From: Aurantiochytrium sp. KH105
Lineage: Eukaryota; Sar; Bigyra; Thraustochytrida; Thraustochytriidae
Direction of reading: 5' to 3'
Assembly: GCA_003116975.1 (NCBI GenBank)
Contig: BGKB01000018.1
Coordinates: 682,001 to 746,000, forward strand
Length of the DNA: 64,000 nucleotides
The position numbers were made by a program, and so were the translations under genes. This document shows, one piece after another, positions 45,691 to 54,366 of this stretch. The notes beneath the pieces are model-generated. The model made no database searches, was not told the DNA's origin, and was given only the letters and a program-made list of their open reading frames with translations. Position 1 is the stretch's first letter. Every line of letters begins with the position of its first letter.

Positions 45691-46995
45691 ATGCAGGCTT
45701 CGGGAGGCCTCGAGACTGGCGGCGACGAGGGCAGCAGGACTAGCAGCAGGAGCAGCGCGACGAGCGCCTTTGGCACGGCGGCGTCAAGCAGGAGTCGTAG
45801 CTCGAGCAAGGGTGCAAGGGCTGCCGGCGAGCTCATGATCAATGTAGGCCTTGACGAGGACGACCTCGAGGGAAGTCTGCCGTCGCGCAAAGCGAAGAGC
45901 TCGAGTCGCGGAAAGCTCAGCAAGTCCAAGCGGGAAAGCAGGTCCAGCGGCAGCCTGACCAGAACGGGGAGCGGGAGCGGGAGCGGGCGAATTCGGAGAC
46001 GAGCAGGCCGCGACCGACGGAAGCGAGGTCCTGCCTCGGTGGGTCTAGCCGCCCTCGTTCTCATCGAGACATTGCGGTTAGCCGTCGCTGCGATCGTGGC
46101 CATCGCCAAGGGTAAAAAGGCCCGCGGGGCGGCGTGGGCAGATCTCCGCAACTGGGTCTACGATGGAGCATCTTCAGCTCGCGCAGATCCCAAACATGCG
46201 ATTAAAATGCTAGTCTACACCATTGCCATCCTCGGTGTGTTTGTGCTTGGTCTGCAACTCATGGGATTCGATGTTGGGGGCGGGCTGGTCCCCTTTGGAC
46301 GCAGTGCAGGCCCAGAAGGAGAACTGGTAACGCTGGGGGTCGTGGAAGGCGCAGCATCCCCCAGTAATGGCGCGGGTGCCAATGACGGTTCCGATGCGGA
46401 CTTTGAAGACCCAGCTATTGTCGATCCTAGCGGCGGGCAAACTGTAGAAAAGAAAAAGCTTTCCAAGAAGGAGGAGGTTGCCTTTGCGTGCAAAGAGGTC
46501 GAATGCGTCGAAAGGTGTGTCCGTAAGTCAACGAAGAAGTGTCTTCAGAGCGAGGGATGCATCAAACAACGCGTTTATGCGTGCAAAAAAAAGTGTCGCA
46601 AGTCCCGCTGTGAGAGCCGCTGCAAAGTAGAACCTGCGACGGGGTATGTCGAACGTGAGATGAAGACAGACAAGTGCAAGGAGGACTGCTCGATGAATAA
46701 CAAGTGTATCGAGAAATGCGAACGCGAGGGCAAGCCTTGCAAGGCCCGCTGTGGCGAGCGCCGCAAGAAGTTCACCTGCGACCGGCAGGCCGAGATCCCA
46801 TGGCCGAATGCCCAAGCTGCTGTTAGCGCGGCCGAGATTCCCGACGACGAGGATGCCGACGATGCTGGTCTCGACGAGGACGACGACGCAGGAAGCGCAG
46901 GCTTCGCGGCTGACGATGCAACGGGTGCTGGAGGTGGTGGAGACGAAAGTGCAGGCGGCGGCGGCGGCGATGATGACGACGACGATGAAATATGA
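45691..46995 (+). CDS. Two-TM membrane protein with a 16-cysteine CxxxC domain and acidic tail; unknown family
   Basis: This encodes 434 residues. A Ser/Arg/Gly-rich basic N-terminus (1-113) precedes two hydrophobic segments at about 114-139 and 172-191. After a Gly/Asp-rich linker comes a basic cysteine-rich domain (267-363) with 16 Cys, mostly spaced C-x3-C: CVERC, CKKKC, CESRC, CKEDC, CIEKC, CKARC. The tail (about 370-434) is Asp/Gly-rich and strongly acidic. I do not recognise the domain. The regular CxxxC pairs could be disulfide-linked helices in a lumenal compartment or a metal-binding array. The two hydrophobic segments would place the Cys domain on the same side as the N-terminus. 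The ATG at 45691 starts the frame. The gene converges on SMN with a 195-bp spacer. Confidence 0.75.
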   Translation: MQASGGLETGGDEGSRTSSRSSATSAFGTAASSRSRSSSKGARAAGELMINVGLDEDDLEGSLPSRKAKSSSRGKLSKSKRESRSSGSLTRTGSGSGSGRIRRRAGRDRRKRGPASVGLAALVLIETLRLAVAAIVAIAKGKKARGAAWADLRNWVYDGASSARADPKHAIKMLVYTIAILGVFVLGLQLMGFDVGGGLVPFGRSAGPEGELVTLGVVEGAASPSNGAGANDGSDADFEDPAIVDPSGGQTVEKKKLSKKEEVAFACKEVECVERCVRKSTKKCLQSEGCIKQRVYACKKKCRKSRCESRCKVEPATGYVEREMKTDKCKEDCSMNNKCIEKCEREGKPCKARCGERRKKFTCDRQAEIPWPNAQAAVSAAEIPDDEDADDAGLDEDDDAGSAGFAADDATGAGGGGDESAGGGGGDDDDDDEI

Positions 46996-47190
46996 AAAGG
47001 AAGGAAGAAAGGAAGAAAAAGTTCACTCCATGAAGAATCATGATTATTTTGCTCACTCTAGGTGTGTTCCTTGACGATTTGTACGCAAACCGAAGACGCA
47101 TGTTGTTTGCTTGTTTTTCTGTTTGGCGGTGTCTATCTATCTCTTTGTCTGTCTGTTTATTTGGCCATCTGAGAAGGAAGACAGCCAGCG

Positions 47191-47712
47191 TCATCGTTTC
47201 CTTGCACCTTGCATGGAAAGACGTGATTCCTGGATTGCTTCGTACCGACCTGTCTGGTATCCCGCATAGTACCAGCTCATGAGCAAGGCAGCCAACTCAG
47301 GGTCGTCGCTGGGTGGCACAAGACCCATGGACGCTGGTGCTGGTGGCGCAGACTGCGTCGTGTCTGGACCTTTGGTTTGTCTTTTCGTCGCCTTGGGCTT
47401 TTCAACGAAGCTACTGTTGCTGGCGACATCGTGAGCTCTGTTCTGCTTCTGACTCTCTTTGCCGTCTGCACTATCGCTACCCCCGTTCTCCTCGTCCCCG
47501 TCGTTGTGGTCGTCCTCGTCCCCGCGCTCGTCGTGGTCATCGCCATGGCGCTCGTCGCTGATCGAGACCCACGGACCCGGCTGCGGCGCTGCGGCACCTG
47601 CCGCAGGCGTCTGTGTGCGCGTCTCGGGCGCCGCGGGGCTAGAGTCGAAGGCGTCCACCGCACGCTGGAAGGCGCCGACGATGGCAGAGTCGTCCCAGTC
47701 CTCGCCGTTCAT
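47191..47712 (-). CDS. SMN1: Survival motor neuron (SMN) protein, Tudor-less form
   Basis: SMN is the core of the complex that loads Sm rings on spliceosomal snRNAs. The product is only 173 residues. It has both diagnostic ends: the Gemin2-binding helix at about 4-22 (EDWDDSAIVGAFQRAVDAF, compare animal WDDTALIKAYDKAV) and the C-terminal YG-box at about 140-158 (ALLMSWYYAGYQTGRY), which drives oligomerisation through glycine-zipper contacts. The middle is an acidic Asp/Glu/His region and a Lys/Pro-rich linker. I see no Tudor domain, so Sm tails would not be bound in the animal way. Fission yeast SMN also lacks Tudor. The ATG at 47710-47712 is the only start before the Gemin2 motif. Confidence 0.85.
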   Translation of the reverse strand: MNGEDWDDSAIVGAFQRAVDAFDSSPAAPETRTQTPAAGAAAPQPGPWVSISDERHGDDHDERGDEDDHNDGDEENGGSDSADGKESQKQNRAHDVASNSSFVEKPKATKRQTKGPDTTQSAPPAPASMGLVPPSDDPELAALLMSWYYAGYQTGRYEAIQESRLSMQGARKR

Positions 47713-48202
47713 CCTTGTCCTCGTCGAAATTTCAACTTTAGGTCGCTTTAGGCCTAGCTGGCTCCTTCAATGTCGCCCAAGAGCGCCCGGACTCACAGTC
47801 AGCTGCCCGTTTCTTGCTAGCATGGGCATGTCTGGCATGTCGAAATAAAGCAACGTTTTCTTCACCAAAGTTGGAGGAATACACAAGCACTCCCAGCTGT
47901 AAACCAACTTGAAATTGCGAGTGAGGTTCTGTTCGATTACATGGGCTCGGAATGGATGGATCCAACGAAAATCTACTTGACGCAAAGGACACGCGAGTGT
48001 TCGAGAAGTTGCACTTTTCGCGTTTGTGAGGTGTCTCGGCCTGTCAGCGCTTGTGAAAATGCGATGGCGACAGCAACTCATTTCATTCATCAGTAGTCGA
48101 AAATCCTTGTTTTCTAATGTTCTTGTCATGGTCTAGTCATGGTCACCAGGAGTAGGGCGTTCGTTATACACGGCTAGTGAGCGTCATACAATTTTGTTCA
48201 CT
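47713..48202. other. Spacer between SMN 5' end and TPR/C-CAP gene 3' end
   Basis: This 490-bp stretch is upstream of the minus-strand SMN start. A TAGGCCTA palindrome lies at 47749-47756, only 37 bp before the ATG. A minus-strand frame of 120 codons (47767-48129) has no recognisable domain, and I do not annotate it as a gene. Confidence 0.5.
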
Positions 48203-49480
48203 TTATGCGCTGGTACTTGCTTGGCGCAGACGCATCTCAGCAAAGGTAAGTGCCTGCTTGATCTCCTTGTTCTTGGGCTCAAGCTCGAGAGCCTTGGAAA
48301 GCTCAATGGCCGCTTCACGGTAGCGCTTCATGGCGTGAAGCGCAATACCCTTCCGAAAAAGCGCCTTGGTCATGTCTGGCTTGAGCTTGAGCGCCTCGTC
48401 TGCAGCTTCCAAGGCCTCGGCATGATGGCCAAGCTTGAGACGGGAGAATGCGAGGTTGGACCACAACGTAGGCACGATCTCTGCGGTTTCAGGCGCAATG
48501 TCGAGACCTTCGCGGTAGAAGACGCACGCCTGCGCGTAGTTGCCCTCCTGAAATGCTTCGTTTCCGCCAATCTTCTTGAGCTCCGCCGCGCGTTCGCGTG
48601 ATTGCAGGCCGTCGCCATCGCCGGCAGCCTCGGCGGCGTCAATCTCGGCTTGCGTCAAGGGCATGTTTCCACGCGAGCGATAGACACGCTCTGTGACGAT
48701 GTCACCGTTCTGGACGTGCGAGAGGTACTGCACCTCGGCAGGCCTTTCGGCGTCGTGGTCCTTGGCGCCCAGCTTGAGATAGCAAATTTCCTCGGAGGCA
48801 ATCTTGCCTTCGGGGTGGTGAATGTGAAGCGAGGAGTCTTCCACGCCCGCATGGAAAAACTTGTGCTCACCGGGCTGAAAGACGCCCGGCGCGTACCTCA
48901 CCTCAAGACCCTTGCACAGATCGGCCTGCAGGATGTGGTTCGTGGCGCGAAAGAGCACCTTGCAGTCTGTGCAGTTGGACACCTCCACGTGGCTCGTAAT
49001 GGTCACGGTCTCCACGTTGAAGGTACAGTCCTCGCACTCCTCGATAAAGACCTTGACGAGCTTGGCGTTCAAGGAGGCGGGAAGGGTGAAGGTGCTGCCC
49101 TTGGCGCCCTTGAAGGATACGACGCGCTTGTCGCCGATCAAATTTGATTCAAGAGTGATTTCCTTGCCGCTGTACTCGTCGTCGAAGACCTGGCGCATGG
49201 CGGCCTCGGACATCTTACGCTGGTCCCAGGCCTTTTTGGCCTCCTTGAGGGCCTCGCGCTTTTCGCGATCGCGCTTCTCGGCCTCCGACTTGGGCTCATC
49301 CTTGTTCAGGCCCAAGGCCTCGGACGCTTTGGCGCGAGCCTCCTCTTCCTCGCGCGCAATGTCCGCCTCGGACTCCTTGGTGAACTTGTCCCACTTGTCG
49401 TAGTAGTCCGTGCGTTTGCTGGCGAGCTCCTCCGAGGACGTGCCTGGCGCCGCCGGCGGCGTCGCGCCTTCGCTGCCCAT
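48203..49480 (-). CDS. C-CAP/TBCC-like beta-helix plus TPR carboxylate-clamp protein; likely Hsp90/Hsp70 co-chaperone
   Basis: This encodes 425 residues. The N-terminal ~95 residues are charged and helical, and contain YYDKWDKF, a wording I associate with TPR co-chaperones such as RPAP3/SPAG1. Residues about 115-265 look like a C-CAP/cofactor-C beta-helix: FTLPASLNAKLVKVFIEEC, then short repeating strands CTFNVETVTITSHVEVSNC and CKVLFRATNHILQADLC. Three TPR units follow at about 298-402. The clamp residues expected for binding a C-terminal EEVD peptide are present: K303/N307, N342 and K372/R376. I infer a chaperone-linked factor for actin, tubulin or small-GTPase clients, because C-CAP domains occur in CAP, TBCC and RP2. 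The start is the ATG at 49478-49480. The open frame upstream is Arg/Ser/Glu low complexity. Confidence 0.75.
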   Translation of the reverse strand: MGSEGATPPAAPGTSSEELASKRTDYYDKWDKFTKESEADIAREEEEARAKASEALGLNKDEPKSEAEKRDREKREALKEAKKAWDQRKMSEAAMRQVFDDEYSGKEITLESNLIGDKRVVSFKGAKGSTFTLPASLNAKLVKVFIEECEDCTFNVETVTITSHVEVSNCTDCKVLFRATNHILQADLCKGLEVRYAPGVFQPGEHKFFHAGVEDSSLHIHHPEGKIASEEICYLKLGAKDHDAERPAEVQYLSHVQNGDIVTERVYRSRGNMPLTQAEIDAAEAAGDGDGLQSRERAAELKKIGGNEAFQEGNYAQACVFYREGLDIAPETAEIVPTLWSNLAFSRLKLGHHAEALEAADEALKLKPDMTKALFRKGIALHAMKRYREAAIELSKALELEPKNKEIKQALTFAEMRLRQASTSA

Positions 49481-49708
49481 GCTGCTTTCCTTTCTCGCCC
49501 GCTCGCCCGCGTACGTGCGTTCCTGCTCAAGCGCGTGTTGCGTCAGACCTCCTCCTCCTCCTTCTTCTTCTCCCCCTCGCAGGCTGGCAGGCAGGGACTT
49601 GGATGCTCTCCCGCGCGCGCCGAGATCTCTGCTCCTGCTCCGGAGCACAGCGCACCGCCGCACGTGCCCGCCCGCCCGCTCGCTCGCTCCCTCGCTCAGA
49701 CGTACTTG

Positions 49709-49736
49709 CTCGCTCGCTCGCTCGCTCGCTCGCTCG
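49709..49736. repeat. (GCTC)n microsatellite
   Basis: Seven copies of GCTC lie 230 bp upstream of the TPR/C-CAP gene start. Confidence 0.9.
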
Positions 49737-50490
49737 ATCAGGTTCTGGACTCCGGACAGGCGCTCGTCGATCAGCCGCATCGATCGCTCGCTTCTCGCTT
49801 CTCGCTTTGGCTTTTCTCTCTCCCTTCTCGCATTGTCCATCACTCAGTCACACTTGCACTTGCACACGCGCACTCGCGCACACGCGCGCCGGCCGCGCAA
49901 GTGAATCTTTCCCCCGCGCAAGTGGACCTTTCCGCCCATTCCCGTGTCGCTGGCCGGCGCGCGCCGCCTCCTCCCCCCTCTGCCCCCCTCCTTCCCCCTT
50001 TCGCGCGCGCAGGGAGGGAGGGGATGGTCGCCCGCGACCCCCTCCCGCTGCGCCCACTTGCGCCCCCGCGGCGCCAAGTCGGGCTCTCGCAGCCGCAAGT
50101 CCAGTTTCCCGGCCCATACAGTGCGCCAAACTCCGCGCGCGCGACTTCCAAGACGCCGCGCGGGTGTGCACACGCGCCACCCCAGGCGGACGCCTTAAAG
50201 CACCGACTTTAATCGCCTCAAAACCCTGCCGGCCGCAGCTCGCTTAAGGTGGGGGCGCAGAGCTCGGCCTTCCAGAGTCTTCTACTACATTCAGAACCAA
50301 TGCAGAACCGGAACGGCACAGCCGCAGAATCAGTGGAGAACCAACAGAGAACGGTAACGTGGGGAACGAACGGGCGCAGCTGGTCATCGCAAGACGACCA
50401 CCGTGAAGGCAAGAAAGGCCTCTCGCTCGCGCAGCCGGACGGCGAGGGGAGGGCCGGCTAGGCCAGGGCGCGAAAAAGCGAGCGAGGGAA

Positions 50491-50513
50491 GAGAGAGAGA
50501 GAGAGAGAGAGAG
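50491..50513. repeat. (GA)n microsatellite
   Basis: About 11 GA dinucleotides lie 77 bp upstream of the GatA ATG. Confidence 0.92.
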
Positions 50514-50589
50514 CTGGAGTGGATATCGGGCTTTGCAGGCCTCGAGGTCCCGCGGGCGTGGAGACACCAGATCGCGCTTTCTGGCGCTC

Positions 50590-52044
50590 ATGACCTCGGC
50601 AGCAAACGCTGCAGCCAAAGCGCGAGGCGTGCGCGCCGTAGAGCGCGCAAGGAAATGTCTGGCCGAGGCGACCGTAGCGAAGGCAGAGCTCAATGCTTTC
50701 ACAGAGCTGAGGGATGAAAAATCGGTAATGGCAGACGTGGAGGCCGCCCAAGCCCGCTGGGAGCGCGGCGAGGCGCGCAGCCCCGTGGACGGGCTGCTCT
50801 TCGCTGTCAAGGACAACATCTGCCAGGCACAGACGCGGTCCTCAGCGGCCTCGCGCATGCTTTCAAACTTTGTCGCGCCCTACGATGCAACCTGCGTATC
50901 TCGCCTTCAGGCCGCCGGCGCCATTCCGATGGGCCGCACCAATCAGGACGAATTTGGCATGGGATCCTTCGGACTCAACTCCTACTACGGTCCGAGTTAT
51001 CGTCCCGGAGACCATCGCGTAGCAGGAGGCAGCTCGAGTGGAAGTGCTATCGCGGTAGCCACTGAGGCATGCCACTTCGCGCTCGGGTCCGACACGGGTG
51101 GCAGCGTGCGTTTGCCAGCGGCTTTTTGTGGCGTCATGGGCTTTAAGCCCTCCTACGGACGCATCTCACGACATGGTCTCATCTCATACGCCAGCAGTCT
51201 CGACACCATTGGTCTCCTCTCCGGCGATGTGGGCATCATTGCCGAAGCCTTTGGCGTCTGTGCGGGTCCCGACAGCAACGATTCAACGTGCATCACCTCT
51301 CCCTTGGAATCTTGGCCGTTGCCGAACGAGACGCAGAGCGACGCGGCCGCCATTCCTCCTCTTCGTGTTGGTATTCCTGTCGAGTATAATGTGGCGGAAC
51401 TGAGCGAAGACGCGCGTGCCGCCTGGCATGCCCAGGTTGAGCATGTCAAAAAACGTCTCGGACCCGAGACCTCCGTCTTCCCTGTGAGCGTGCCCTCCGT
51501 CAGAGACGCGCTTCCTGCTTATTATGTGCTTGCATGCGCCGAGGCGTCGTCAAATCTCGCGCGTTACGATGGCGTTCAGTATGGCCATCGAGCTGCCTGG
51601 AGCGACGATTTTGAGACCTTGCACCAGGAGTACACGGCGTCTCGCACGGAAGGATTTGGCGCAGAGGTTCAGCGACGTATTCTTATGGGCGCGCACGTCC
51701 TTAGTGCTGAGGCATTTGATACGCTCTATTTGCGCGCGAATGCCGTCCGCGACGCCTTGCGCGAGGACTTTTCTGCAGTTTTTCACGATGTTGATTTCCT
51801 CATTACGCCTGTGGCGCCTGGGCCCGCGCCAACACCGGAAGAAGCTGCACAGCAAGACCTCGTGCAATCATACCTAACCGACGTTATGACAGTCCCGAGC
51901 TCGCTCGCGGGTCTGCCAAGTATGGCCTTACCCTTTGCCAGGACTTCGACTTCACAAGAAGACGTCGGGAGCTATCAGCTCATCGCCGGTCCTCGTCAAG
52001 ATGCCAAATTGCTGAGCACGGCACGTCTTTTGAGCGCTGCATGA
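50590..52044 (+). CDS. GATA/QRSL1: Mitochondrial glutamyl-tRNA(Gln) amidotransferase subunit A
   Basis: GatA is the amidase of the GatCAB complex. It releases ammonia from glutamine so that misacylated Glu-tRNA(Gln) becomes Gln-tRNA(Gln), in eukaryotes inside mitochondria or plastids. The product is 484 residues, normal for the family. The amidase-signature Ser-cisSer-Lys triad is visible: Lys74 in AVKDNI, Ser148 in AGGSSSGSA and the nucleophile Ser172 in GSDTGGSVR. The spacing matches bacterial GatA. The segment PMGRTNQDEFGMGS is also typical. The first ~25 residues are Ala/Arg/Lys-rich without acidic residues until later, fitting a targeting peptide. The start is the ATG at 50590; the frame is open 19 codons further up without an ATG. 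GatB and GatC are not in this window. Confidence 0.93.
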   Translation: MTSAANAAAKARGVRAVERARKCLAEATVAKAELNAFTELRDEKSVMADVEAAQARWERGEARSPVDGLLFAVKDNICQAQTRSSAASRMLSNFVAPYDATCVSRLQAAGAIPMGRTNQDEFGMGSFGLNSYYGPSYRPGDHRVAGGSSSGSAIAVATEACHFALGSDTGGSVRLPAAFCGVMGFKPSYGRISRHGLISYASSLDTIGLLSGDVGIIAEAFGVCAGPDSNDSTCITSPLESWPLPNETQSDAAAIPPLRVGIPVEYNVAELSEDARAAWHAQVEHVKKRLGPETSVFPVSVPSVRDALPAYYVLACAEASSNLARYDGVQYGHRAAWSDDFETLHQEYTASRTEGFGAEVQRRILMGAHVLSAEAFDTLYLRANAVRDALREDFSAVFHDVDFLITPVAPGPAPTPEEAAQQDLVQSYLTDVMTVPSSLAGLPSMALPFARTSTSQEDVGSYQLIAGPRQDAKLLSTARLLSAA

Positions 52045-52410
52045 GATCTGGCAGCCAAGTGAATAAAGAAGGCAAAGAGTATGCGCGATTGATGAATGGA
52101 TGCCATCTTGGGTTGATGGAACTGAAAAGGGACCTGTAAGTAGATCCAAAAGACAAGACAAGACAAGTGAAGAGAAGAGAAGAGAAAGGTGGAGAAAAAA
52201 AAATGAAATTTTACTTTTACCAGGCTGTTCTTGTGTGTCCACTCTGTGAAATCACGGGATCAGAAACGTGTCTTTCTGCATACGCACACAACGTTTCGGC
52301 GCATGTGTAGCCAACGTAGAACTCTAGAAAAGAAGAGAAAAGAAAAAAGGGAAAAGAGATCGACAATAGACCTGCACGCACAGCGGAAAGAAGGAAATCA
52401 CAGACAGTCA
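52045..52410. other. Spacer between convergent GatA and PUM3 genes
   Basis: These are the 3' flanks of two genes. An AATAAA lies at 52062-52067, 18 nt past the GatA stop. A purine-rich AAGAC/AGAGA run covers about 52152-52192. No gene is seen. Confidence 0.6.
52062..52067 (+). terminator. Possible poly(A) signal AATAAA for GatA
   Basis: A canonical AATAAA hexamer lies 18 nt after the GatA stop codon. It is tentative, because use of this signal in the organism is not shown. Confidence 0.35.
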
Positions 52411-54366
52411 TCATTGCACGAGCTTTGCGAGAACCTTGAGCCCTGGAGTGGCATCCTTGCCGGAAGTTGCCTTGAGAGCAGAGGCGCACGCTTTGTTTGA
52501 CTTGAGCTCTGCCTTGACTGCATCTGCCGTGTCCGGGTGCTCGACAAGTGCGACAAGGAGAAAGCACGCCGCGTTGACGCCGATCAGCGAGTCGACGCGG
52601 GGCTGAAGCAAATCCCAAAGGCGCTGTGCAAATCCTGCGCGATCATTTCCCTCGCGCGCTCCTTCGGCCACAATCAGACGCTTCAGTGTGCGCTGCTCCA
52701 AAGGCTTCTCTACAATTTCAGGCGCAGCCTTGACCACCTCGAGCAGTTCATCCATGAGTGAGGACGCCCAAGAGGCAGCCATGACCTCGACGAGAAGCTC
52801 TGCGCCATGCGGATGTGGGAGACTGGCCTCCACCGATCCTTCGAGCGCCTTTGCCAGAGGGAATGCCGTAGCGTCGCGGAGTTCAGAAACACGGGCCTCC
52901 GGGTCCTTTTTCGATGTGCCTGGCGCCGGTTGAATCGCCTCAAAGTCAACGCGACGAAAGTAACGATTCACCTTGGACGTCAACGTCTGCATGTACACCA
53001 GCCGTGCCGATGTTGTCGCGTCGGGCACCTGCACCGAGGCCACCAGCCTCTCGAGGACATTCTCCTCAAGAATTTCAGGAAGAATGCTCTTTTTCAGGAG
53101 CACGGTGTCATCAAGCACGTTGATGAGCGAAGCCAGAGCAAGAAAGCCAAACTCGTGAAAACACAGGTTCGCAGCATGACCCTTGAACACGCGAACGTAC
53201 TTTTTCCGCTCCTTGGCACTGGCGTGGGCGATGCAGCGTGCCACAGCGTATGCGCCATCCGCCGTCGAAATCATCGCCAGCGAGGCCTCCGCCACGAGCG
53301 GGACCAGCTCCGTAAGGATCGCGGTCTCTTCCGCGCTGCCCGCCTCCGCCTCTGCTGTGTCAGCATCGCCTTCGTCGTCGCCGCCCTTCTTTGCGGTCTT
53401 CGTTTTCGCCTTGGCCGCGCTGCCATCGTCGTCGCTGGTTTTCAACTCTGCGATATTGAGCTCGCACCTCTCGACGAGGGCACGCGCAATCGAGTGGGCA
53501 AAGCCGAGACGCAAGATGCCCTTTTCTGCCTGCTTCGTCACGATGCGATGCATGCTCGCCAGGGCTGCACGCCTGCGCTTCATGTTCAAGTTTGCGTACA
53601 TTTTGGCCTCTGTCGGCGCCGCGTCTGCGTTCTCTTGGCCGAAAATGGCGAACTCGGGGCCGCAGAATTCAAGTCGCAGCTTGCTCAGCACCGCCGGTAC
53701 GGACACTAAGACGGGCCCGGCGTCACCCGCGCCCTCATCGGAGGACTTGGCAGACTTCTTGGCCCGTTTCGCGGCGCGGCCACGCTTCGTCTTGGCCGCG
53801 TCCACATTGCAGTGCGTAAAGGCAAAGTCAAGCACGCGGGATCCGCAGTTGTGCGTCGCCAATCGCGACATGTGGCCGCGGAGCTCGTTAAGCACCTTGA
53901 CGCGTTGCGCGTCGCTACCATATCGAAGAAGTGCAATCACTAAAAAGCAAGAGTACTTGTCCTTGGAGAGCGAGACCATCTTGCCCTTGAGCTCCTCGAG
54001 GATGGACTCGCGCATCTCCTCGTTACCAAAACGGAAGCAAACCTGGACACTTCGGCAGGCGTCGTGCTTCATGGCAAACTTGAGCATGCGGCCCTTGAGC
54101 GAAGCATAAATCTCCTTCACCTCGGACCCGCGCTCCTCGTCCTCATCGTCTCGGAGCGCGGAAGCGGTGCGCTTGTTGAGCTCTTTGACGGTCTCGCTCA
54201 GGTCCTCGGCACCGCGGTTCTGAATCCACACGCCATCCTTGCTATGCTTGTCTAGCTTTTGCTGGCCCTCCTCGGCCTCGGGCTCCGTCTTCGCCTTCTT
54301 GCTCTTGCCCTTGGCCTTGTCGTCGCCCTTGCTTGTGGGCCGCTTCTTGGAGCCCTTCACGGCCAT
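52411..54366 (-). CDS. PUM3: PUM3/Puf6-family nucleolar Puf protein with CPL domain
   Basis: PUM3/Puf6 proteins bind structured RNA or DNA without strict sequence specificity and assist 60S ribosome assembly in the nucleolus. The product is 651 residues. It starts with a Lys-rich nucleolar-type tail (MAVKGSKKRPTSKG and KGKSKKAKTEPEAEEG). Puf-like helical repeats follow from about residue 90, including GRMLKFAMKHDACRSVQVCF, KDKYSCFLVIALLRYG and HNCGSRVLDFAF. The CPL-type region includes LTSKVNRYFRRVDFEAI at about 490. Two charged low-complexity inserts interrupt the repeats (KTKRGRAAKRAKKSAKSS and the Lys/Asp/Glu stretch near 340-370). The start is the ATG at 54364-54366. The longer open frame upstream reads through the promoter region shared with the TYW fusion gene. 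Confidence 0.88.
   Translation of the reverse strand: MAVKGSKKRPTSKGDDKAKGKSKKAKTEPEAEEGQQKLDKHSKDGVWIQNRGAEDLSETVKELNKRTASALRDDEDEERGSEVKEIYASLKGRMLKFAMKHDACRSVQVCFRFGNEEMRESILEELKGKMVSLSKDKYSCFLVIALLRYGSDAQRVKVLNELRGHMSRLATHNCGSRVLDFAFTHCNVDAAKTKRGRAAKRAKKSAKSSDEGAGDAGPVLVSVPAVLSKLRLEFCGPEFAIFGQENADAAPTEAKMYANLNMKRRRAALASMHRIVTKQAEKGILRLGFAHSIARALVERCELNIAELKTSDDDGSAAKAKTKTAKKGGDDEGDADTAEAEAGSAEETAILTELVPLVAEASLAMISTADGAYAVARCIAHASAKERKKYVRVFKGHAANLCFHEFGFLALASLINVLDDTVLLKKSILPEILEENVLERLVASVQVPDATTSARLVYMQTLTSKVNRYFRRVDFEAIQPAPGTSKKDPEARVSELRDATAFPLAKALEGSVEASLPHPHGAELLVEVMAASWASSLMDELLEVVKAAPEIVEKPLEQRTLKRLIVAEGAREGNDRAGFAQRLWDLLQPRVDSLIGVNAACFLLVALVEHPDTADAVKAELKSNKACASALKATSGKDATPGLKVLAKLVQ

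Larger units (their letters stand above)
49481..50589. promoter_or_regulatory. Divergent promoter region between TPR/C-CAP gene and GatA
   Basis: This 1.1-kb GC-rich spacer separates head-to-head genes. It holds a GCTC run (49709-49736), alternating CG stretches near 49867-49895 and a GA run (50491-50513). Long open frames on both strands here are low-complexity shadows. Confidence 0.45.

Noticed and set aside
47767-48129. 120-codon minus-strand frame between SMN and the TPR gene
   Set aside because: No recognisable domain or conserved-looking pattern. It lies where the SMN promoter is expected.
50533-50589. Longer GatA start
   Set aside because: The extra codons begin at a TTG, not an ATG, and run into the GA repeat leader. 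The ATG at 50590 is better.
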